A stretch of DNA of 51,068 nucleotides from Rhodopirellula baltica (lineage in GTDB: Bacteria; Planctomycetota; Planctomycetia; Pirellulales; Pirellulaceae): positions 1-51,068 of the forward strand of contig PPHI01000069.1 of the NCBI GenBank assembly GCA_002901265.1. The letters are read 5' to 3'. The notes beneath the pieces are model-generated. The model was not told the DNA's origin and made no database searches. It was given only the letters and a program-made list of their open reading frames with translations. Each line of letters opens with the position of its first letter. Positions within the stretch are counted from its first letter, which is position 1. Positions 23,921 to 31,486 of this stretch are shown piece after piece. The translations under genes were made by a program, and so were the position numbers.

Positions 23921-25002
23921 GGTGCTTCGCCGGATTCGATGTCGATCCGTCGGATCTGACCTTTGGCCCACGTCACGATGGCTTTGTCGTCCGGTGTCCA
24001 GGCCATGCAAGAGTAAACGCCGTGGATCGCCCAAGCTTCTTGCATGTCGCGCTCGAGTTCGTCGTAAACCATACGGACGGCACCCGATTTCAAGTCCAGC
24101 ACATGCAGTGCGGTTTTGGCTCCGACGCGACGGACGAAAGCGAGCGTTTTGCCATCGTGTGATGGGGTCGGGCGGCATGCACCACCGGGGCCAGTAACGA
24201 AGGCTTCGGTGTCACCGTCTTCGAGGTTCAGGCGTTTGATCGTGTAGATCTGGCCGTGCGAGTCTTTGTCGTACTGAAACGTGTCACCCGGAGTCGTGTC
24301 TTGGGAGTAATAGACGTATTTGCCGTCGGGTGAGTAAATCGGCTCGTTGACGTCTTTTTGTTCGTTGGGTTTCGACGTCAGTTGAACGCCGTTCATCGCG
24401 GCGGCGCTTTTGGCCGCTCGGTGATACATCCAGATTTCGCCGGAGCCGAGTGAACGCCGACCGGTAAAGTGTTTTCGCGCAATGATGTAGTCGCCATCAG
24501 GTGACCATGCCGGACCGTTCAGCAAACGAAACGTTTCGTTGGAGACTTGTCGCGCGTCGGTGCCGTCGGCACGCATCACCCAGATGTTGTCGCCGGCCCG
24601 TTCGTTCTTGCCGGTACGGTCGCTGGTGAAAGCGATCCATTGGCCATCGGGGCTGAATCGTGGTTGCATGTCCCAGCAGATACCGGAGGTCAATCGCTTG
24701 GGTGTGCGAACTTCGTCGCCTTCGAGTGGCATGGAGTAGATGTCGCCCAACAAGTCAAACACGATGACTTTGCCGTCGGGGCTGACATCCAAGTTCATCC
24801 AGGTGCCTTCGGTGACATCAATCGTTTGGCTGGACGCTTTCCCGGGAGGAGATTCGATATCCCAAGATTTCGATTTGGTCTCTTGAGGGGGATCGGCCTT
24901 GGTTTCATCGGCTGGTGGAACGTCCGCCAACAACAGGCTGCACGGCAGCAGCCAAGTGGCGAGAGCCAAACGGGCAACGGTCCTCAAGCAACTGAGCGAC
25001 AT
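23917..25002 (-). CDS. Secreted TolB-like beta-propeller (first part of a split amidohydrolase)
   Basis: A 361-aa product from ATG 25002, which has AAAGGA upstream and begins a clear signal peptide (LRTVARLALATWLLPCSLLLA); the longer frame to 25314 is not needed. It carries repeated propeller blades (LDVSPDGKVIVFDLLGDIY, PRFSPDGQWIAFTSDR, PAWSPDGDYIIAR, PIYSPDGKYVYYS). It ends in RRIDIESGEAP and a TGA, where relatives continue with blades and then the hydrolase. The downstream frame continues the missing blades. One base lost at this spot would explain it; coupled translation through GTGA is the other reading. Confidence 0.8.
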   Translation of the reverse strand: MSLSCLRTVARLALATWLLPCSLLLADVPPADETKADPPQETKSKSWDIESPPGKASSQTIDVTEGTWMNLDVSPDGKVIVFDLLGDIYSMPLEGDEVRTPKRLTSGICWDMQPRFSPDGQWIAFTSDRTGKNERAGDNIWVMRADGTDARQVSNETFRLLNGPAWSPDGDYIIARKHFTGRRSLGSGEIWMYHRAAKSAAAMNGVQLTSKPNEQKDVNEPIYSPDGKYVYYSQDTTPGDTFQYDKDSHGQIYTIKRLNLEDGDTEAFVTGPGGACRPTPSHDGKTLAFVRRVGAKTALHVLDLKSGAVRMVYDELERDMQEAWAIHGVYSCMAWTPDDKAIVTWAKGQIRRIDIESGEAP

Positions 25003-25302
25003 AAATCCTTTCCCTTGGAAAACGGTGCAAATAGGCGTAGCAGACGTATCGTAGTTGGCCGGATAAGGCCCGGAAACGCAGGTCACGCGATTCAAACTGG
25101 CGAAGTGACGCAATGATTGCGAGCGTTCCCTTAGCTTAGTTTCATATCCAAATGTTTCACGAAAGACAAACTGCACCGATGCGGTTGAGTTTGACGATAA
25201 CGCCGAGTGTGCCGGTGTCGTCGTCTGACAGTGCTGGCCTGTGATGTGAAGGGGGATTGCTTGTATTCCCCCAGTTCGGATGGCCAATTGGGGCGGTGAT
25301 CG

Positions 25303-26574
25303 GTGATGGGACAAACGACAGGGTGGATGGCGTTCGTATTGGGATTGGCATTGCTGGCGAACAGTGTTGGGTTGGCCGCGAGCTATGACGATGACCAGAT
25401 GCCGGTTTGGATCTCGTCACCGACGTCCAACCAATCGTCTTTCGTCCAGCTCGATACCGAACTGTTTCGCCATCTGTTGGACTTTCAAAATCACCAAACG
25501 GAAAAGCAATTGCTGCTCCGGGATGAGAATACGGATTGGCCGGGCAAACCGGTGTTGTTGGTCGGTGGGCAGGCTCGGCTAAGCCTGTTGGCGGCGACAA
25601 CCAACCGCGAAAACAAGTTCAGCTATCTGGGGCGATTCCCAGCGGACTTCACTGGCAAGTCGGCGAGCGACGCGCGGCTGTTGCAGGCCAATGCGGGGAT
25701 GGCGGCTTATGTGAATCCTTGGATCAGCGGTTACGGCGAACTGTTGTTTTCGGATGTGTTCACGTTTCCCGATTTCAAACAAGGCAGCCTGCAAGTTCGT
25801 CAGGCCTATGCCGTTTTTGGCGATCCGACGCTGACGCCTTGGTATGTGTTTTTGGGAAAGAAGAACGTTTCGTTTGGCGATATGGGGACGTTGTTGCCGT
25901 TCAGCCAGTCAGTCGTTTGGCACTACTTTGCGGCGCTGCATGAAGGCGTCGGCGTTGGGTATCACACCGACAACTTTAGTGCGACCGTGACAGGGATCAA
26001 CGGTGGACGCGGTGTTCGACTGGCGGATTCGGAATCGAAAGGCAAGATCAATAACTTTGCCGCCAACATGATTGTTAGCGGCGGCGACCAACAGATCGGA
26101 TGGCGGTTGGGCACCGGGTTTTTGATGGGCACGATTTATGATGGAAATGTCGCAGAGCATTTGGACGCCAACACATTCGGACCGTACAACCATGCTTGGG
26201 ATGTGAATGGCGAGCTGACGTTGGGCAACCTGACTTTACAAGCTGAATACGTGTCAACGACAGGTGACTGGCCGGTGACCGACTATCCAGTAAGCGCCTA
26301 CCGAACCGAAGCGGCATACGATGCCAAGTTCATGCGTTGGCCAACACGTTATGCGGTCAGCTGGAGCGACGGTCGGCAAGGTGAGTCGGGAACGGAGTTC
26401 GAATTCAATCGCCAGTTTGCGATGGGAATGGGGCTTACGCTGGGACCGAACGCGACATTCTCCGCGGAATATGTCCGCAGTTTAGGTTTCGCCCCGCTGA
26501 TCGATTTGACTTCGGTGAGCGACCGCGACGTGGTGCAGAACAGTTTGGTGCTTGGCATGACGATCGTGCTCTAA
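25303..26574 (+). CDS. LbtU-like outer-membrane porin
   Basis: A 423-aa protein with a signal peptide (about 1-26; start GTG 25303 or ATG 25306). After a charged linker containing DTELFRHLLDFQNHQ, the body is a beta-barrel pattern of alternating residues: VLVGGQARLSLLAATTN, AYAVFGDPTLTPWYVFLGKK, GRGVRLADSESKGKINNFA, and so on, ending with aromatic/hydrophobic VLGMTIVL. This is the layout of the LbtU family, first described as a siderophore receptor in Legionella. The planctomycete ligand is unknown. It is transcribed away from the split amidohydrolase across a 300-bp region that should hold both promoters. Confidence 0.7.
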   Translation: MMGQTTGWMAFVLGLALLANSVGLAASYDDDQMPVWISSPTSNQSSFVQLDTELFRHLLDFQNHQTEKQLLLRDENTDWPGKPVLLVGGQARLSLLAATTNRENKFSYLGRFPADFTGKSASDARLLQANAGMAAYVNPWISGYGELLFSDVFTFPDFKQGSLQVRQAYAVFGDPTLTPWYVFLGKKNVSFGDMGTLLPFSQSVVWHYFAALHEGVGVGYHTDNFSATVTGINGGRGVRLADSESKGKINNFAANMIVSGGDQQIGWRLGTGFLMGTIYDGNVAEHLDANTFGPYNHAWDVNGELTLGNLTLQAEYVSTTGDWPVTDYPVSAYRTEAAYDAKFMRWPTRYAVSWSDGRQGESGTEFEFNRQFAMGMGLTLGPNATFSAEYVRSLGFAPLIDLTSVSDRDVVQNSLVLGMTIVL

Positions 26575-26642
26575 GGTCACTGTGGCGATTTTTCTATTCT
26601 GACGATTTCTAGCGCGCCGGCGGTCCGATCCGCTGCACTAAC

Positions 26643-28649
26643 ATGGTACGAACCATGAATAAGTGCGACGAAACGACCGTATTGAACGCTATAGCCACTT
26701 GCCGATTCGCATCCGCAAGTGACGCTGAACTGCTCGACGCCTGGACGCGAGACCAGTTGGCGGAGGCGTTCGCGACATTGGTAAATCGTTACAGCGTGAT
26801 GGTGCTTAGCGTTTGTCGGCGAAAGTGTCGCTGCGTTTCCGATGCGGAAGATGCGTACCAAACAACGTTTTTGTTGCTGGCGAAAAACAGTGCAAAGATC
26901 CGCCACGCCGATCGCTTGGCGGGTTGGTTGCACCGCGTCGCCCAGCGATCAGCGGTCGCAACGCTGAATCGAACCGCTCACATGTCCGAACCCGACGAAA
27001 GTCTTGGTGAGATGGTGGTGATTGACAATCCTTTAGATGAAATCGCGGCCCGACATGAAGCGATCATCTTGGACGAAGAGCTTGCCGCGATGCCTGAGCG
27101 GTACCGCGCGGTGTTGGTCATGCAGGTCTATCAGGGCGACCCGATCGAAACGATGGCGGAACGGTTTCAAACCACCGTTGGGACGATACGGGGACGATTG
27201 CAACGCGGCAAAAAAATGCTTGCCGATCGCCTACGTCGCCGTGGAGTGGTCCCATTGATCGCGATTTCGGCCAGCATGACAACGCAGGTGTCGAGTGTGG
27301 AGGCGGCATCGGCAGCCAGTCAATTACTGGGCATGCTTGAATCGTCATCAATACCACCGTCTCCGCCTCTTTCAGAAAGTCTTCTCAATCCGCTTCTCGT
27401 CAATGGAAGAAATCTCATGTCGCCGTGGAACTTAGGGTGTGGTGCAGCGATAGCCGGTGCGATCGGCGTGTTACTCATGGGGCCGGCCGAAGGGCTTGTC
27501 GGTGCTTCGGGCGGCGACACGGTCGATGTTGTGATGGCGCAAAAGGCGGACGCCGACTCGGAAGCTGCTGCCGTTCAATTTCCAGCTGTTAAACCTGCGG
27601 ATCTGTCGTCGGTGAAAACGAAGCAAGGATCCGTTGCGAAAGTTGAAAAAGTCGATGACCCAGAAGTAAGTGAACTCGCAATCCGCTTGAAGGGCGAGTT
27701 GGATCGAGTCAGCGACGTCTCTATCGATGGAACGGTCGAGTCTTTGGCTGATGAACTGCAACAACAACTCGGCTTGCCTGTCTTGCTTGACAAACGAGCG
27801 TTGGCGTTTGCAAAGCTGTCGCCCGAGCAAATGTTGAACTTTGACAGTAGCCAAGAACCGCTGCGAACCTCGCTGAGAAAGCTATTGGATCCGCTTGGGA
27901 TGAAAGCCACGATCGAGAACGAAGGTATCGTCATCACGGCGAACCCCAGCCAATTGGTTCATCTAGGCATTGGTACTGACCGCTGGCTGAGCGTTGACGA
28001 TGAAACGATGCGACTTTTTACAGAAAAACTATCCGAGTCGCTGAAGCTTCAGTTTATCGAGTCACCACTTCGACAAGTCGTCTCACAGCTTCACGAATCG
28101 CTGGGGGTCAACTTGATGATCGATCATCGCGCGTTGGATGACATCGGTGTCGATGATGATTTTCCGGTGAACTATAGCTTGGGTGGCGAAGTCGCCGCCT
28201 ATGACGCAATTCAGATGACCCTTCGGAGTTATGATCTTGAATTGACGGTGAGAAACAACGTGTTGCTAGTGACGACCATGGAAGGAGCCGAGGAATCGCT
28301 ACTGAGCCGAATCTACTGGCTTGAAGGTTTGGCGCTCGATGGTAATTTCGACTCGTTGACCCAATTGATCCAAACGACGATCAAACCGGACCAATGGGAG
28401 GCACTCGGTGGCCGGGGAACAATAGGGATTGGTCCCGGCGAACGGCCCTCGATTATCGTCAACCAGACCTACGATATTCACCGACAGATCGAGTCGCTGA
28501 TTGACACCCTGCGGTCCAACTCGTTCCATCCGCAGTCGAAAGATACGGGAGCACACAAGTCAACTCCGGCAAGGTTCGGTAATCCTGCCAGCGGCTTTGG
28601 AGGCGGCTTTGGAGGCGGTTTCGGTGGTGCTGGTGGGTTCATGAACTAG
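26643..28649 (+). CDS. ECF sigma factor fused to a membrane helix and secretin-type domains
   Basis: A 668-aa protein (ATG 26643; 26655 is also possible). Residues about 35-105 are sigma region 2 (SVCRRKCRCVSDAEDAYQTT, AGWLHRVAQRSAV). Residues about 140-200 are region 4 (MPERYRAVLVMQVYQGDPIE, TVGTIRGRLQRGKKML). A linker leads to one hydrophobic helix (about 264-282, LGCGAAIAGAIGVLLMG). Beyond it lie two repeats of STN/secretin N-domain type: LQQQLGLPVLLDKRAL and then PLGMKATIENEGIVITANP; LHESLGVNLMIDHRAL and then YDLELTVRNNVLLVTT. It ends in Gly-Phe-Gly repeats. This may be a membrane-tethered sigma factor controlled by proteolysis or by ligand on the outside. Confidence 0.85.
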   Translation: MVRTMNKCDETTVLNAIATCRFASASDAELLDAWTRDQLAEAFATLVNRYSVMVLSVCRRKCRCVSDAEDAYQTTFLLLAKNSAKIRHADRLAGWLHRVAQRSAVATLNRTAHMSEPDESLGEMVVIDNPLDEIAARHEAIILDEELAAMPERYRAVLVMQVYQGDPIETMAERFQTTVGTIRGRLQRGKKMLADRLRRRGVVPLIAISASMTTQVSSVEAASAASQLLGMLESSSIPPSPPLSESLLNPLLVNGRNLMSPWNLGCGAAIAGAIGVLLMGPAEGLVGASGGDTVDVVMAQKADADSEAAAVQFPAVKPADLSSVKTKQGSVAKVEKVDDPEVSELAIRLKGELDRVSDVSIDGTVESLADELQQQLGLPVLLDKRALAFAKLSPEQMLNFDSSQEPLRTSLRKLLDPLGMKATIENEGIVITANPSQLVHLGIGTDRWLSVDDETMRLFTEKLSESLKLQFIESPLRQVVSQLHESLGVNLMIDHRALDDIGVDDDFPVNYSLGGEVAAYDAIQMTLRSYDLELTVRNNVLLVTTMEGAEESLLSRIYWLEGLALDGNFDSLTQLIQTTIKPDQWEALGGRGTIGIGPGERPSIIVNQTYDIHRQIESLIDTLRSNSFHPQSKDTGAHKSTPARFGNPASGFGGGFGGGFGGAGGFMN

Positions 28650-28791
28650 GGATTTTCGTCACCACCAATCGTTTTCTTTTGTTTTTAAATCAACTGTCGA
28701 TTTGGACGTAAGCCGTTCGACCAGACAGTGCTTGGCGAGCAGATGACTCGCCAAAGTCGATTTAAAAGCTCCAACTGAGATAGTGAAAACG

Positions 28792-29280
28792 ATGAGTGAA
28801 TCTGCGACTGCTACGGTAGGCAACACCGTCCGACTACAACGAGTCTTTCGCGCACCGGCTGAACGTGTTTTCAAGGCGTTCGTTGACCCCGATGCACTGG
28901 TGCGGTGGGTGCCGCCGTATGGATTCGTTGGCAAAATGCACGAATTCGAGTGCAAGGTCGGTGGCAAGTATCGAATGTCGTTCGTGAACTTTGGCAAAGG
29001 AGCAACCCATTCCTTCACCGTCGAATTCTTGGAAATCGTCCCCAATGAACGGCTTCGCTACAACGACGAATTCGATGACCCCAACTTGCCAGGTGTTTTA
29101 GAAGTGGAAGTCGAGTTCAGCCCTGTCATGTGTGGGACAGAGCTGAAGATCGTTCAATCAGGCATTCCGGAAATGATTCCGGTTGAAATGTGTTATCTGG
29201 GATGGCAAGAGTCGCTTCAGCAATTGGCGAATCTCGTCGAACCCGAAATTCCAGACGGATCAGAGTCCGCGGAAAGTTAA
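28792..29280 (+). CDS. SRPBCC (AHSA1-like) family protein
   Basis: A 162-aa protein from ATG 28792; GTG 28783 would add three residues. VRLQRVFRAPAERVFKAFVD with DALVRWVPPYGF is the start of the AHSA1/START-like SRPBCC fold, followed by the KVGGKYRMSFVN strands and the final helix (MCYLGWQESLQQLANLVE). Members bind hydrophobic ligands or act as stress co-chaperones; the ligand here is unknown. It stands alone, convergent with the YXWGXW gene. Confidence 0.85.
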   Translation: MSESATATVGNTVRLQRVFRAPAERVFKAFVDPDALVRWVPPYGFVGKMHEFECKVGGKYRMSFVNFGKGATHSFTVEFLEIVPNERLRYNDEFDDPNLPGVLEVEVEFSPVMCGTELKIVQSGIPEMIPVEMCYLGWQESLQQLANLVEPEIPDGSESAES

Positions 29281-29307
29281 CAGCGTTCATTCCGGAATCA
29301 TGGTCAA

Positions 29308-31284
29308 TCAAGGCAAGTGACTATTTTTTGCCCTTGCCTTTTCCCCCTCCGTTTCCTTTCCCGCCGCCATTCCCATTACCGCGAGAGCGACCGTTACCGC
29401 GCGAGCCACCTTGGCTCTGAAGGTCAATGCACCCTGTACGGCGGATGCTGGCCCGCGGCCACCGGCATTTCCTCGAATGCCGTTTTGGCCACGCGACTGT
29501 CCACCTTGGTTTCCACGCGGGCTTAGTTGTCGATCCAAATTCTGGATTGACTTTTCAGCACTTGAGCGGATCGATTGACCGTTCGAACCGCGACGCGGGG
29601 TATCTGGGATCGAGCGTTCAAGCTGCGAGCGATCGATTGCTTTTGGCCAGTCGCTGGGACGTTGTGGTCGGGCGCGTCCGTCCCGTTGAAGTTGCTCGAG
29701 GTTTTGTGGCAAATTCGGTCGCTCGAGGCCGTTCCCATTCCGGCTGCCATTGCGTTCCGAAGGCCTGTTTTCTGGACGGTCGGGACGATTCGGCTTTGCC
29801 GACGAGTTCCCGTTGGCGTTCACGTTTGCACCGGCATTCAGGTTAGCCGAAGATGACGTGATCGCTGGAAGGTCCAACGTGGCTTTTGCAGAAGCGTTGC
29901 CGTTTCCACGTCCGTTCCCGTTTAGATTACCTTCCAAGCTATTTCGGCTGGTGATTTCAAATTGTTGACGTCGCTTGGAAAACTCGCGTGGGTTGTTGGG
30001 GTTACCATCGCTTAGCAACTGTTGAATTTGGTTTGAATTGACACGCTGCAATTTAAGATCCGATTGCTTATCGTTGACCAGACTGGTCAAGCTATCGGCA
30101 AAAGCGGCAGCTCGTAGGGTTCCAGCGTCAAAGCCGTTGCCCGGATTCCCGCCGTTGCCAAGTCCCCCGGCAATGTTGGCATTCGATTTCAGGAATGCTC
30201 GTTGCGCGGCGAGCGTGTTGGGTGGACGGTGATCTTGATGGCTGTTGAAGTAGTTGTGATACCGGTTCGCGTAGTTCAGCGTTTGTGGGTTACGAATCGA
30301 GTAGTACGAGTACAAGGGATCGTAAAAACCATTGCGTTGACCGTAGCTCACCCAAGGAAGATACGAATTTGCGTAGCCACTGCCGTAGTAGTTACCAAAG
30401 TAGTATCGGTTGTAGTTCGGACGCAGGAACAAGCTCGCCAGCAATCCAACGGTATTGTCCAACGCGTATCGTGGGCGATACGAGTAGCCGGGACGCGTGT
30501 AGATGTTTTGGCGATAGTACACCGGGGTAAACATCATGCCGCGGTAGGCGAGTTCGCGGTCCCAATACCCGTTGCGATAAACGCAGCCACGCGGCGTCCA
30601 GTAATACTGGCTTGGTACCCAGACCCAGCCCGGTTGTGTTGCTGCCCAATAGCCTGGTTGCCACTGGTAGTCGTTACTTTGATAGACCCAGCTACCGGGA
30701 ATATAAAAGTAGTCATCGCCGGGGCTTGGCGAGGATGGGCCTTCGTCTACCGAGTCGGGCGGTGCGGGCAAGTAGGCGACTTCGCGATCACCCGTCTTTG
30801 CCCAAAAACCGCTTACCCAGCGAAAACCCTTGGCGGTGTCTTCCCAGTAGCCGGGGACCCATTGGCGATTCGGTGGGACGTCGCGCCACAGTCCGCTGAT
30901 CCAGATAAAGTCATCGCGGTCATCATCCCAAGCCCAGTAACCTGGAATCCATTGAACGTTTTTGCCATCCGGCTTGTATTCCGGTGGTGCTTCGTTGATT
31001 GGTTCCGGTGGACTTTGGTCGACGACAGGGTTCGGTTGTGGATTCTTCGAGAATGGCTCAGCAAATGCTTCGTGGAGTGGACCGCGTGTGAGGTATTCGA
31101 CGCGGTCGTCTTCGTCAGGCGTTTGGCTTTGCGAGATTTCCGCTTGAACGGCCGCTTGCTGACTCGGTGGTTGCGGCGGACTCGGTGGCTGAGCGTAACT
31201 GGTTTGTGTCGCCAGGCTGGCTAAAGCGCCGGTCACCGCCGCCGAACAGAAGGAGGCGACGGAATAGCGTATGGATCGTCTCAT
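29308..31284 (-). CDS. YXWGXW-repeat secreted protein with altered C-terminus
   Basis: A 658-aa protein with a signal peptide (about 1-31). Residues about 105-260 hold repeats of the form W-x-PGYW (WIPGYWAWDD, WISGLWRD, WVPGYWEDT, WVSGFWAKTG, WQPGYWAA), the BcpO-related repeat of planctomycete surface proteins. The rest is rich in Asn, Gly, Arg and Pro. The last 40 residues switch to TFRAKVARAVTVALAVMG, unlike the body. In the neighbouring frame the same DNA reads QSQGGSRGNGRSRGNGNGGG and ends in KGKGKK with a stop at 29321-29323, a natural continuation, so one base was probably lost near 29418-29423. Confidence 0.85.
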   Translation of the reverse strand: MRRSIRYSVASFCSAAVTGALASLATQTSYAQPPSPPQPPSQQAAVQAEISQSQTPDEDDRVEYLTRGPLHEAFAEPFSKNPQPNPVVDQSPPEPINEAPPEYKPDGKNVQWIPGYWAWDDDRDDFIWISGLWRDVPPNRQWVPGYWEDTAKGFRWVSGFWAKTGDREVAYLPAPPDSVDEGPSSPSPGDDYFYIPGSWVYQSNDYQWQPGYWAATQPGWVWVPSQYYWTPRGCVYRNGYWDRELAYRGMMFTPVYYRQNIYTRPGYSYRPRYALDNTVGLLASLFLRPNYNRYYFGNYYGSGYANSYLPWVSYGQRNGFYDPLYSYYSIRNPQTLNYANRYHNYFNSHQDHRPPNTLAAQRAFLKSNANIAGGLGNGGNPGNGFDAGTLRAAAFADSLTSLVNDKQSDLKLQRVNSNQIQQLLSDGNPNNPREFSKRRQQFEITSRNSLEGNLNGNGRGNGNASAKATLDLPAITSSSANLNAGANVNANGNSSAKPNRPDRPENRPSERNGSRNGNGLERPNLPQNLEQLQRDGRARPQRPSDWPKAIDRSQLERSIPDTPRRGSNGQSIRSSAEKSIQNLDRQLSPRGNQGGQSRGQNGIRGNAGGRGPASAVQGALTFRAKVARAVTVALAVMGMAAGKETEGEKARAKNSHLP

Positions 31285-31486
31285 AGGGATAGCTCACTCG
31301 ATTGTTTGGAGAGGCAGGCGGATTCTGAAAAGGCAAGTCGCATTGGTGAGCAACAGAAATCGGTCAATTTTCGACCAGCTCACCACTCCCCGGTGCGGCG
31401 AGCACCTACACGGAGGTGCTGCGGTACGACCTAACGCAAAGCCTGTTCCAAAACTCCCACATTCACTTCAATCGAGATTCAGATCG

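Noticed and set aside
30202..31224. A 340-codon forward frame.
   Set aside because: Antisense shadow of the YXWGXW gene; its Val/Arg-rich composition mirrors the repeated Tyr and Asn codons of the real gene.
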